A stretch of DNA of 7,899 bases from Planctomycetota bacterium (GCA_007127275.1 SKZP01000543.1:1-7899), one strand, 5' to 3'. Counted from the stretch's first letter, positions 1-5,942 are shown. The notes: generated by a model not told the origin, from the sequence alone. Program-made: numbers and translations.

Positions 1-67
1 GAAGACCTCACCACCGCAAGCAACCATTTCCCCCAAGCCACCTCCAATCACGAATCCAGCGCGGAGC

Positions 68-96
68 TTGACAACGCCGCCACCCAACGCAACAAT
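68..96 (+). promoter_or_regulatory. Sigma-70-type promoter for tRNA-Val
   Basis: A perfect -35 hexamer TTGACA lies at 68-73. A 17-base spacer follows, then AACAAT at 91-96, which matches four of six positions of the TATAAT consensus. Transcription would start near 103, about 20 bases before the mature tRNA at 125. The spacing and position fit a housekeeping tRNA promoter. The call rests on consensus matching only; the -10 is imperfect. Confidence 0.55.
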
Positions 97-124
97 CCCT
101 CCGGTCGCAACGCCGACCCCAAAA

Positions 125-198
125 GGGCGTTTAGCTCAGCTGGCTAGAGCGCTACCTTGACAGGGTAGAGGTCACTGGTTCGAGTCCAGTAACGCCCA
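125..198 (+). tRNA. tRNA-Val (anticodon GAC)
   Basis: The 74 bases fold as a complete cloverleaf. The acceptor stem is GGGCGTT paired with AACGCCC, the D arm is GCTC/GAGC, and the anticodon stem is CTACC/GGTAG with loop TTGACAG. The variable loop has five bases (AGGTC), and the T arm is ACTGG/CCAGT with loop TTCGAGT. The discriminator is A at 198. The anticodon GAC reads valine GUC and GUU codons. The following bases are TCC, so the 3' CCA is not encoded and must be added by the CCA-adding enzyme. tRNA 3' ends are common integration sites, and the DNA downstream looks accessory, but I see no second copy of the tRNA end in this window. Confidence 0.95.
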
Positions 199-580
199 TC
201 CCACAAGCCACGGCCCTGCAAGCCTTTACGGCCAGCAGGGCCGTCGGCGTTTCGGGGCCGGTCTGGGAAAAGTCTGGGAAACTGCACTCGCGCCGTATCG
301 AAATCCGTGAGGTACACCTGGCTCGACACTGGCCGAGTCGATGCAGCAGAAGTCGCCCTCGCGTTTGCTGTTGCTTGCCTTCTTCCGGTGGTGTACGTGA
401 ATTGGGGATCGCTTCGTGTACCTTTTCGGCCGTGTCGCCGCTGGGCACAACCAACCAAGTTTGTAGTCAAGCGCATTCGCTGATACGTCAGACTGTTTAC
501 CGGAAGGGTGTGGGGGCTCTCGAAGTTCGCCCGCAATCGGCACTGATGCTGGCGGATGTGCCGCAAGGGTGTTTTTCGTG
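199..580. other. Stretch without a convincing gene
   Basis: About 380 bases between the tRNA and the next ORF. Several overlapping frames are open on both strands, but none shows a recognisable domain or a good ribosome binding site, and those that cross the tRNA are artefacts. What can be seen is a hairpin at 210-244 and a tandem direct repeat of GTCTGGGAAA at 261-281. It may be the eroded edge of an integrated element, but no integrase motif was found. Confidence 0.5.
210..244 (+). terminator. Hairpin downstream of tRNA-Val, possible terminator
   Basis: ACGGCCCTGC at 210-219 is perfectly complementary in inverted orientation to GCAGGGCCGT at 235-244, giving a 10-bp GC-rich stem with a 15-base loop. 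It sits 12 bases after the tRNA end, where a terminator or processing signal is expected. The U-tract after the stem is poor (only the short TTT near 250), so an intrinsic terminator is plausible but not certain. Confidence 0.4.
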
Positions 581-973
581 ATGGCCACTGAAGACGCCTA
601 CGACGAATCCGAGCAGGTCGTCGGCTCCTACACGATGTTCGAACAGAATCTGGAGTGCCCGTTCACAACCCGTATTCGTACCGGCGAACGGCTTTGCGCC
701 GTCTCTCTGGTCAAGCGTTTTGCGTGGGCTTGTTACTTCTCCGAGGAATACGGGCTCAAACCTACCGAGTTGCGATATAGTGACACGGCAACGATTGCCG
801 CATCCGACTGGCTCGAAGAAGCTAAGATCAAGCCGGATGTTATACGGCGCAACACGCGTGACTGGAATGGTCAGTGGCTCTATTGGACCGAACAGAAACC
901 GGATCACTCGATTCAAGTAGATTGGCCAAGGGACAACACATGGAATGAATTAAGGATGCGCGGAAACAACTAA
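581..973 (+). CDS. Small protein with CcbP-like N-terminus
   Basis: A 130-residue ORF from ATG 581 to TAA 971-973. The GTG at 569 would add four residues, but AGGG at 566-569 fits the ATG better. Residues about 4-33 carry the pattern D-A-Y-D-x-x-E-Q, an aromatic/E-x-N-L segment and C-P-F-T-T-R. This resembles the opening of the CcbP calcium-binding family (D-A-Y-D-x-E-E ... L-x-F-P-F-x-A-x-C), whose acidic residues bind calcium. From about residue 36 onward the chain does not look like CcbP and I recognise nothing in it. The tail has a charged, helix-prone part (residues 75-100, W-L-E-E-A-K-I-K-P-D) and a Trp-rich end. No frameshift reading restores a CcbP tail. It is soluble, with no signal peptide. 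It stands alone just before an insertion sequence, so it may be a chimera or a remnant. The family call is tentative. Confidence 0.5.
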   Translation: MATEDAYDESEQVVGSYTMFEQNLECPFTTRIRTGERLCAVSLVKRFAWACYFSEEYGLKPTELRYSDTATIAASDWLEEAKIKPDVIRRNTRDWNGQWLYWTEQKPDHSIQVDWPRDNTWNELRMRGNN

Positions 974-1006
974 AGGAGTGGCCGCGCCCTTACTATGCAG
1001 TGCTTG

Positions 1007-1046
1007 TGGCTTGACCCCAAAAACTGTACCACGTGCTTTGTGAGTC
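1007..1046 (+). repeat. IS terminal inverted repeat, orfB-proximal end
   Basis: It begins TGGCTTGACCCC and ends TGAGTC. It aligns with the other end of the element at about 30 of 41 positions with a one-base gap. This is the end downstream of the transposase genes. Confidence 0.7.
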
Positions 1047-1144
1047 GCGGTGATTTGCGCTCGGTCCAAGGTAGGCGCGCGGACCTTGCTTGTGCCGATC
1101 GATTGCTACCCTTCTAAGCCTGCCTTTGAAGCCCGTGCGTTCGC

Positions 1145-2053
1145 CTACGGCACGGCTTCGATCGTCGAGGCAAGCTCCCGGACTACGAGTTCTTCTTCTG
1201 CCTTGCCACGACGCAGCGAATCGGCGTATTCGCGTGGGGTTTGATAGCCGAGCGAACTGTGAGGACGAAACTCATTGTAGGAACGCTTCCACCAATGCGC
1301 AACCGAATGCGCATGCTTCACATTTTCTATCACCTCCGTATTCAACAATTCGTCACGCAGCTTCGAATGATACGATTCCGCGTAACCATTTTCCCAGGGA
1401 CTGCCCGGCGCTATGTATAACGTCTCGATTGAAGACGCCGAGACGAAGCGCTGAAGCGCCTGCGCGATGAACTCCGGGCCGTTGTCGCTGCGGAGGCGAA
1501 CTGGGACACCGCGTTCGCGGATCGCTTCGCGTAACACTTCGATTGCATCTTCACTACGAATCGAACGGGATACATGTATTGCCAGTATTTCGCGCGTGTA
1601 TTCATCAATGATACTAAGCCAACGTAACGGTCGGCCGCGTTCATCGACACTGCGCGAAAAATCCCACGCCCATACATCATTCGCACGCTGCGTCGGCGCA
1701 TGCACGATACTCGCGGCACTCGCTCCTTTCGCTCCTGGCTTGCGGCGGCGCGACGCCACCACACCGAGGCCTTCTTCCCGAAGCAGCCGGCGTACACGCT
1801 TGCGATTCACACGCCACCCCTCGCGCTTGAGCAGCGCCGTCACACGACGATACCCGTAGCGAGGATGCTGCCGAGCCAGCTCGTGCAAGCGAGACCGCAA
1901 CCGAGCTTCTGCCGCATCGCGAGCACCACGCTGACACGCATAACGCTGCGTCGAGCGAGGCTGATTCGCCGCCCGGCACGCTTGCCGTTGCGACACCCCA
2001 AGCTCACGCTGTAGGTGCGCAACCGCATCGCGACGACGTCCCGGGCTTACCAG
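1145..2053 (-). CDS. IS3-family transposase OrfB (DDE catalytic part)
   Basis: This is the catalytic half of the transposase that cuts and joins the element ends. The frame is open from CTG at 2053 (just after the slippery site) to TAG at 1147-1145, giving 302 residues. The first internal start is GTG 1996, giving 283 residues, but it lacks a ribosome binding site. In GTG numbering, a helix-turn-helix region (HTH_21 type) spans residues 38-76 and the RNase H-like integrase core spans about 105-210. The catalytic triad is complete: D112 in W-A-W-D-F, D171 in R-S-D-N-G-P-E-F and E207 in W-E-N-G-Y-A-E-S. The second D and the E are separated by 35 residues, as in DDE(35)E enzymes. The IS3 C-terminal hallmark Y-N-x-x-R-P-H-S-S-L-G-Y is at 240-251. 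The 19 residues before GTG 1996 (L-V-S-P-G-R-R-R...) match the usual OrfB N-terminus, so expression as an OrfAB fusion of 396 residues by -1 frameshifting is most likely. Confidence 0.93.
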   Translation of the reverse strand: MVSPGRRRDAVAHLQRELGVSQRQACRAANQPRSTQRYACQRGARDAAEARLRSRLHELARQHPRYGYRRVTALLKREGWRVNRKRVRRLLREEGLGVVASRRRKPGAKGASAASIVHAPTQRANDVWAWDFSRSVDERGRPLRWLSIIDEYTREILAIHVSRSIRSEDAIEVLREAIRERGVPVRLRSDNGPEFIAQALQRFVSASSIETLYIAPGSPWENGYAESYHSKLRDELLNTEVIENVKHAHSVAHWWKRSYNEFRPHSSLGYQTPREYADSLRRGKAEEELVVRELASTIEAVP

Positions 2054-2334
2054 TTTCCCTCCACGAGCTCCTTGAGCATCCGCTTATCCAGCTCCGCCTC
2101 CGCAAGCAGCTTCTTCAGCTGCTCGTTCTCCTGCTTCAACGACGCAAGCTCCTTCGCCTCCGAGACCGTCATCTCCCCATACTGCGAGCGCCAGCGGTAG
2201 TACGTCGGCTCGCTCACCCCAAGGTGCTGCACGATCTGACCAACCGTCTTGCCAGCAGCCGACATCGCTTCCGCTTCCCGAAGAAGCTTCACAATCTGCT
2301 CCGGTGTATGCCGCTTCCGACGACCCTTGCCCAT
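2047..2334 (-). CDS. IS3-family transposase OrfA (HTH protein)
   Basis: A 95-residue DNA-binding protein of the HTH_Tnp_1 type. It starts at ATG 2334-2332, with AGGAGG on the minus strand seven bases upstream, and ends at TAA 2049-2047. The basic start K-R-H-T-P-E-Q-I-V and the helix-turn-helix at about residues 28-50 (G-V-S-E-P-T-Y-Y-R-W-R) are characteristic of IS3-family (IS407/IS51-like) OrfA. Residues 63-92 form a leucine-zipper coiled coil (leucines in L-K-Q-E-N-E-Q-L-K-K-L-L) used for multimerisation with OrfAB. On its own OrfA binds the terminal repeats and usually limits transposition. It overlaps the OrfB frame, which lies one base back. Confidence 0.93.
   Translation of the reverse strand: MGKGRRKRHTPEQIVKLLREAEAMSAAGKTVGQIVQHLGVSEPTYYRWRSQYGEMTVSEAKELASLKQENEQLKKLLAEAELDKRMLKELVEGNW
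2053..2073 (-). promoter_or_regulatory. Programmed -1 frameshift site of the IS
   Basis: On the minus strand the orfA codons GGA AAC are preceded by G, giving the heptamer G GGA AAC at 2059-2053. This is an exact X-XXY-YYZ slippery sequence in the orfA frame. Slipping back one base moves the ribosome into the orfB frame at CTG 2053, two codons before the orfA stop. A Shine-Dalgarno-like AAGGAG at 2073-2068 ends eight bases upstream of the heptamer, close to the spacing of the dnaX stimulator. The fusion would be 396 residues. Confidence 0.75.
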
Positions 2335-2344
2335 GACATCTCCT

Positions 2345-2388
2345 CCTGATCCAGTAGCGGTTCAGACTCTCATACCACATGGATCAGG
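2345..2388 (-). promoter_or_regulatory. Hairpin that may sequester the orfA ribosome binding site
   Basis: CCTGATCCA at 2345-2353 and TGGATCAGG at 2380-2388 are a perfect 9-bp inverted repeat with a 26-base loop. In a minus-strand transcript entering from outside, the 3' arm overlaps the first bases of the AGGAGG of orfA, and the 5' arm lies in the terminal repeat. Such a hairpin would form only in transcripts started outside the element and would reduce transposase translation. This mechanism is known from other insertion sequences such as IS10 and IS50; here it is inferred. Confidence 0.45.
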
Positions 2389-2405
2389 TTTCGGGGAGCA
2401 GGCCA
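2365..2405 (-). repeat. IS terminal inverted repeat, orfA-proximal end
   Basis: Read inward on the minus strand it begins TGGCCTGCTCCCCG and ends GAGAGTC. It pairs with the repeat at 1007-1046. It contains one arm of the hairpin over the orfA start region. Confidence 0.7.
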
Positions 2406-2432
2406 ACGCCGTGAGTTGAGAAAATCTAGTGC

Positions 2433-2490
2433 CGCCAAGCCCGCAACTACGGGGTTTTGGCGTTACGGGTTCGCCTAGCGAACCAGGTTC
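2433..2490. repeat. Cluster of palindromes upstream of the ParA remnant
   Basis: Three inverted repeats lie side by side. CGCCAAGCCCG (2433-2443) faces CGGGGTTTTGGCG (2450-2462). GGTTCG (2468-2473) faces CGAACC (2479-2484) around CCTAG. The partly overlapping GAACC-A-GGTTC occupies 2480-2490. The element GGTTC/GAACC therefore occurs three times. The position about 100 bases before a parA-like start would suit an operator or a partition-type site, or it could be the scar of an element end. Confidence 0.35.
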
Positions 2491-2576
2491 ACCCGGTCAG
2501 TAGCGTCCCAGTATTGGCAACCCACGACCGCTTCACAGAGTTTATGCTGTGGAAGTTGTTCACCAATTCCCGAAAC

Positions 2577-2582
2577 AAGGAG
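2577..2582 (+). promoter_or_regulatory. Ribosome binding site of the ParA-like gene
   Basis: AAGGAG at 2577-2582 lies six bases before ATG 2589. This decides the start against the ATG at 2457, which would add 44 residues with no family resemblance and has no such site. Confidence 0.65.
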
Positions 2583-2588
2583 AACGTA

Positions 2589-3037
2589 ATGCGCACTACC
2601 ACAACTACTGTAACCGCCTTCGCCTGCCGTTGTGGCGGCGTGGGTCGGACGACGCTCGCGAACCTGGCCGCGATCGTGCTCGCCAAGAAGGGGTGCCGCG
2701 TCCTGCTCGTTGATACGGACCCGCAAGTGTATGCGTCGTTTCTCCTTGGCAACGAGGCGGCTCTGAAAGCAGCCGGCACGTATGCACTGCTCATGGGCAA
2801 GAGTGTAACGCCGCTTAAGGCCGCGACGCCCAATCTCGAGATCCTGCCGGCGCATCTGAGCCTCGAAGTAGAAGCGGTACGTGACCTCAGTGACGATGAA
2901 ACCTTCCCAACCGCCTCGCCATTATCGAGCGGTTCCATGTACGGCACGACCCGCAAGTAGAAAACATGCACGCGGGTCACGTACCAGCAGATGCCGCCGC
3001 CGATGTACAGCCGCTGGCCGATTGGGTTGCGTTGTGA
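2589..3037 (+). pseudogene. Truncated, frameshifted ParA/Soj-like ATPase
   Basis: The first ~100 codons read as the N-terminus of a ParA/MinD-type deviant Walker ATPase, which partitions plasmids or chromosomes. A beta strand (V-T-A-F-A), G-G-V-G-R-T-T (residues 16-22), N-L-A-A-I-V-L-A-K-K-G-x-R-V-L-L-V-D-T-D-P-Q (25-46) and N-L-E-I-L-P-A (82-88) are all in family order. Both lysines of the family motif K-G-G-V-G-K-T are replaced (C15 and R20), so ATP hydrolysis should be lost. The frame as it stands ends at TAG 2958-2960. A one-base shift near 2900 (GAAACC, apparently one A lost) instead gives D-D-E-N-L-P-N-R-L-A-I-I-E-R-F-H and continues for about 45 codons to TGA 3035-3037. Even then it makes only ~149 residues against the usual 200-270, and the central D-x-P-P region is absent. 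No ParB follows. Whether the post-shift part belongs to the same gene is uncertain. Confidence 0.6.
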
Positions 3038-3123
3038 CGACGGGCGCCGATCGCCGAGCGTTGATCCCAATAGTCTCGTGGGCGATGTCTTGGCATTGCG
3101 TTGGAGACGGGAATTGCTGCGCA

Positions 3124-5136
3124 CTATTTGCGTCTTGATGGTGCGTTTAGGAGTGCTTGGTAGGCGTATTGCCGGACGTACCAGTCGTGGGTTGGATCTA
3201 GGATTACTTGTTCGAGACGTTCGAGGCTGGCTGGTGTGCCCAAATGGCCGAGGGCGTTGGCGGCGGTGTAACGGACGTTGATGCTTGGATCGTTCAGGTT
3301 GCGCGACAAGGTGGCTTCGGCGTTGGTCGTGGGGCGCAGGCCGGTTAGGGCGGTCGCATACAGGCGCTCGGTGTTGTGATGCGCGGCTCGGGCGGTCGCT
3401 TGCACCTTGTTGCGGAACTCTTCGGTGGCCCAGGGTTGTGCGGTTGTCTCGGCGGGCTGCTGGTAGAGGCGACGTAGCGCGGTGCTGCGAACGGTAGCGC
3501 ATGGATTCGTCAACGCCTCCTCGGCGAGGCCTACGGCATCCTGGTTGTGAAGCGTCGTCAGCGCGCGCCAGGTGTTGGGCACCTCGAGATACCAGGCAAG
3601 TCCGCACAGGGTGAGCGCGGCCGCCACGGCCAGCACCGCCGGGGGCGCAAACCGTTGCCCACCCGGGATCAGTCGCGCAAGCAGAAGCAGTGCCATGCCG
3701 CCGAGTGCCGTGAGCCATGCGACGAGTACGCCGGCCGCGACAACCAGCACCAGCGGCACGCCGTGTTGCAGCGTAGTCTGCGCAATGGCAATGCGGCCGG
3801 CATCAACGTCGGCAGCGCGCAACTCGGTCAGCAACCGCGTTTCGAGCTCGTCGAGGGACAGCGTTGCAGCGTCTTGTTCTGTAAGCGCAAGATGCTGCAG
3901 CGACGCCCACGATGGCTCCGGCGGGCCGCGCTCGGCTGGCGGGTGCGTCTCGCCGGCTCGAAGATGGATGTGCGCTGCGAGCCCTTGCGGACCGGGCGGG
4001 GGTTGCTCGCGTGCTACGGTGGCGAAGCCGAGCGCGAAGAGGGCCTCCTGCATGTGCACCTTTGCCTCCGGCTGATCCAGCTTGTCGGGCTCGACCTGCA
4101 GCCACACGGCCTGAAATTGATGCGGATCATCCGCGGGCAGCACCGCCTGGGTAGCCAGCGGGACGTGGCGGTAGTACGCGTCGGAGAGGGGGCGCAGCGT
4201 ATCCGAAGGCAACAACCAGTGGTCGCGCACGGTGATGAACGGGTTGCCCCCTTCGGCTGAAACCGTGAGTCCGACGACCCCGGTTAGCAACAGGGGCGTG
4301 GCCAGCAAGATGGTCAGCGCCCAACGGAACCTGCGACGTGGGCCTGCGGCCTCCTGCGAGGGGTAGGGCCGGCCGGGGGTGCGCCAGCGCCAGGGCAGCC
4401 AGTAGCCGATCAACCCGGCAAGCGGCACAAGCCCCAGCAAGGCCGCGGCCGGTTCCACCGCAAGCCCGCAAACGATCGCGGTGAGCGGCGCAGCGACCAG
4501 CAACAGCGGCACGGCAAACCCACTTACGCCACGCTCGCATTCGTCGAGCAACAGCAGGGCGAGCACCGGCAGCGTCAGCGCCGCACCGAACGGCGCCGCA
4601 AAGATCAAAGCGCTGGCGAGCCGCTCCGACGTGCTCATGCTGGTAAGCACCGCCTTGCCGGGCAGGAAGAACTCACCAGCCAGCGAGAAGTATTCGGCCC
4701 GCGCCAGCAAGTCGCGCCATGTCTCGTCGATGACGAGCATTCCGTAGGGCAGCGCGGCAAGCGTGCCGAGAACGAGGCCGAGTAGCAGGGAAAGCGCGAG
4801 GCTTGCGAAGCCGAGCAGCGTGCGCAGCGGGTGGCGCGTGTCGATTACGGCGAGTGCGGCCGGTGTTTGCGTCTCGCGCCAGGCGGTTTCATGGTTCGCA
4901 GCCAGGCGGTGTGCTCGGCGGCGGCTGCACCACCCCAGGTGCTGAGCGCATTCGACTCGTTCGAGCCGGGCCAGATCGCCGGAGGCGAAGACGAGTCGGT
5001 GGCGCGCTTGGCCGGGATGCAGTGCGAAGCGCCGGCCGCCGAGCCACGTAGGAGCCGAGGTGGTGACGGCGCGGTAGCCTGCCTCGTGCAACTGCGTTTG
5101 CCTTTGGCCCGACTTGGATGTTGCCGCCTTGCTCAC
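3124..5136 (-). CDS. Multispanning membrane protein with C-terminal HEAT-like repeats
   Basis: 670 residues from GTG 5136 to TAG 3126-3124. The start is set by AGGAGG (5148-5143 on the minus strand) six bases upstream and by a GTGA overlap with the stop of the preceding protease gene, which points to coupled translation. The frame stays open 130 codons further up, but that part is a shadow of the protease gene. Residues 1-100 are polar and basic. Hydrophobic spans lie at about 106-132, 172-197, 206-224, 226-248, 272-292, 460-487 and 497-518. An Arg-rich loop (249-272) is cytoplasmic by the positive-inside rule. That puts residues 294-459 and the C-terminus in the periplasm. The 294-459 region contains H-W-L-L-P-S-D and a helical Asp/Glu-rich end. 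Residues 530-668 carry degenerate HEAT-type repeats (N-P-x-A-T-V-R-S-T-A-L-R-R-L; D-P-S-I-N-V-R-Y-T-A-A-N-A-L-G-H-L; D-W-Y-V-R-Q-Y-A-Y-Q-A-L-L), usually protein-binding scaffolds. I recognise no named family for the whole chain; function unknown. Confidence 0.85.
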   Translation of the reverse strand: MSKAATSKSGQRQTQLHEAGYRAVTTSAPTWLGGRRFALHPGQARHRLVFASGDLARLERVECAQHLGWCSRRRAHRLAANHETAWRETQTPAALAVIDTRHPLRTLLGFASLALSLLLGLVLGTLAALPYGMLVIDETWRDLLARAEYFSLAGEFFLPGKAVLTSMSTSERLASALIFAAPFGAALTLPVLALLLLDECERGVSGFAVPLLLVAAPLTAIVCGLAVEPAAALLGLVPLAGLIGYWLPWRWRTPGRPYPSQEAAGPRRRFRWALTILLATPLLLTGVVGLTVSAEGGNPFITVRDHWLLPSDTLRPLSDAYYRHVPLATQAVLPADDPHQFQAVWLQVEPDKLDQPEAKVHMQEALFALGFATVAREQPPPGPQGLAAHIHLRAGETHPPAERGPPEPSWASLQHLALTEQDAATLSLDELETRLLTELRAADVDAGRIAIAQTTLQHGVPLVLVVAAGVLVAWLTALGGMALLLLARLIPGGQRFAPPAVLAVAAALTLCGLAWYLEVPNTWRALTTLHNQDAVGLAEEALTNPCATVRSTALRRLYQQPAETTAQPWATEEFRNKVQATARAAHHNTERLYATALTGLRPTTNAEATLSRNLNDPSINVRYTAANALGHLGTPASLERLEQVILDPTHDWYVRQYAYQALLNAPSRRK

Positions 5137-5879
5137 GGGGCGCCTCCTGTCGTAACGGCAAGTGCAACGCCGAGTGCGAGCAACGCGAGATTCGCTCCCG
5201 CGTGTAAGGCAATCGGTGCCCAGAGATTGTCGAGCCACTCGCGCAACACACCGAGGAGAACTCCTGCGGCCGCGTAGAGCAAGAAGCCGGCAAGCCCGTG
5301 TGCCAGCGCAAACAGCGCCGCGACAATCAGCACGCGCCCCGCCGGGGAGAGCCAGCGCACAAGCGCACGTCGCAATGCCCCACGAAACGCAAGCTCCTCG
5401 GCAAACGGCACGACCAAGCCGACAACGAATGCCATCCCCACGACCTGAACGACGCTCGGCGCCGCCGGCACCCCTAGCAAGCCGGCCACGGCAACCGGCG
5501 ACGCCTGCGGCCAGACCCAATGCCACAGATCACTCACCGCCACGGCCACACCAAGCATCGGCAGCAACAACAGCGCCGGCAACGCAACGCCAAGCGTGGT
5601 GGTGCGCAGTCGTGCACCGCCAATGCCGAGATCGCGCGCCGACCAACGAAACGCGGCGAGCAGCAAGCCGAGCAGGACAAGCGCCTGCACGCCACGCACA
5701 AGGCCGACGTGGCCCCACGCCTGCATTGGCGCCGTGTCCGCCTCGGCGAAGAGTCGCGGCGTGACAAAGCGCACGAGCACAAACTCGCACGCCACGATTG
5801 CAACCGCGGCAACCGTGGCGTGGAGTATGTAACGCCTAGCCGGCGTGCTCGTTTCGTCACGCGGTGTGTCCTGCGACAC
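5133..5879 (-). CDS. CPBP family intramembrane metalloprotease (CAAX/Abi type)
   Basis: 248 residues from GTG 5879 to TGA 5135-5133. This is a predicted membrane-embedded glutamic-type metalloprotease of the CPBP (PF02517, Rce1/Abi) family, which cleaves substrates within or near the inner membrane. All three family motifs are present: E-E-L-A-F-R at 161-166 (EExxxR), F-A-L-A-H at 190-194 (FxxxH) and H-A-G-A-N at 226-230 (HxxxN). Hydrophobic spans lie at about 20-38, 60-78, 95-116, 143-160, 182-200, 201-212 and 225-242, and the length is typical. The start is the first plausible codon but has no clear ribosome binding site, so initiation may depend on read-through from the gene upstream 62 bases away. 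The stop overlaps the start of the HEAT-repeat membrane protein (GTGA). Family members mature bacteriocins, give phage or bacteriocin immunity, or process surface proteins. The substrate here is not known; the neighbouring barrel protein is a possible partner by inference only. Confidence 0.9.
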   Translation of the reverse strand: MSQDTPRDETSTPARRYILHATVAAVAIVACEFVLVRFVTPRLFAEADTAPMQAWGHVGLVRGVQALVLLGLLLAAFRWSARDLGIGGARLRTTTLGVALPALLLLPMLGVAVAVSDLWHWVWPQASPVAVAGLLGVPAAPSVVQVVGMAFVVGLVVPFAEELAFRGALRRALVRWLSPAGRVLIVAALFALAHGLAGFLLYAAAGVLLGVLREWLDNLWAPIALHAGANLALLALGVALAVTTGGAP

Positions 5880-5913
5880 GGCGGTGCTGCTTGGTCAGAA
5901 TGGAATCTGTTGG

Positions 5914-5942
5914 ACGAGGCCCGTGACCTCAAGAGGGCTCGT
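5914..5942 (-). terminator. Imperfect hairpin between barrel and protease genes
   Basis: On the minus strand ACGAGCCC (5942-5935) can pair with GGGCCTCGT (5922-5914), with one bulged base and a 12-base loop. The 5' arm overlaps the last base of the barrel-gene stop codon. No U-tract follows, so it would act at most as a weak attenuator or an mRNA-stability element between the two genes. Confidence 0.25.

Larger units (their letters stand above)
1007..2405 (-). mobile_element. IS3-family insertion sequence
   Basis: A complete element of about 1.4 kb with orfA and orfB on the minus strand. The ends are imperfect inverted repeats: 1007-1046 read inward on the plus strand matches 2405-2365 read inward on the minus strand at about 30 of 41 positions with one gap. 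Both start TGGC, share CCCC then AAA, and end GAGTC, and the outer TG/CA is typical of IS3 elements. No 3-5 base target duplication is visible: TTG lies on the left and ACG on the right. So the exact ends may be a few bases off, or the copy has recombined or is old. Both reading frames are intact, so the element could be active. The 98 bases between the inner edge of the left repeat and the orfB stop hold no gene. Confidence 0.85.

Noticed and set aside
1..124. Possible end of a protein gene before the tRNA
   Set aside because: All frames are nearly open over such a short stretch. The most plausible plus-strand frame runs into the tRNA before stopping, and a good promoter lies inside the stretch.
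144..588. Several minus-strand and plus-strand open frames overlapping or flanking the tRNA (ending in texts like W-T-R-T-S-D-L or T-G-L-E-P-V-T-S)
   Set aside because: These are the usual artefacts of reading a tRNA gene on the reverse strand. They have no domain and no ribosome binding site, and they contradict a well-folded tRNA.
2514..2548. Promoter TTGGCA ... TATGCT before the ParA-like gene
   Set aside because: The spacer is 23 bases, too long for a sigma-70 promoter.
2457..2588. 44-residue N-terminal extension of the ParA-like gene
   Set aside because: It has no resemblance to ParA, overlaps the palindrome cluster and lacks a ribosome binding site, whereas AAGGAG stands before ATG 2589.
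2489..3718. 409-codon minus-strand open frame
   Set aside because: It crosses the ParA-like remnant and the end of the HEAT gene, and its composition is low-complexity Arg/Ser/Pro-rich. It is a shadow frame.
5137..5526. 130-codon upstream extension of the HEAT membrane protein
   Set aside because: It lies wholly inside the protease gene in another frame and is Arg/Cys-rich. The perfect Shine-Dalgarno and GTGA overlap point to GTG 5136.
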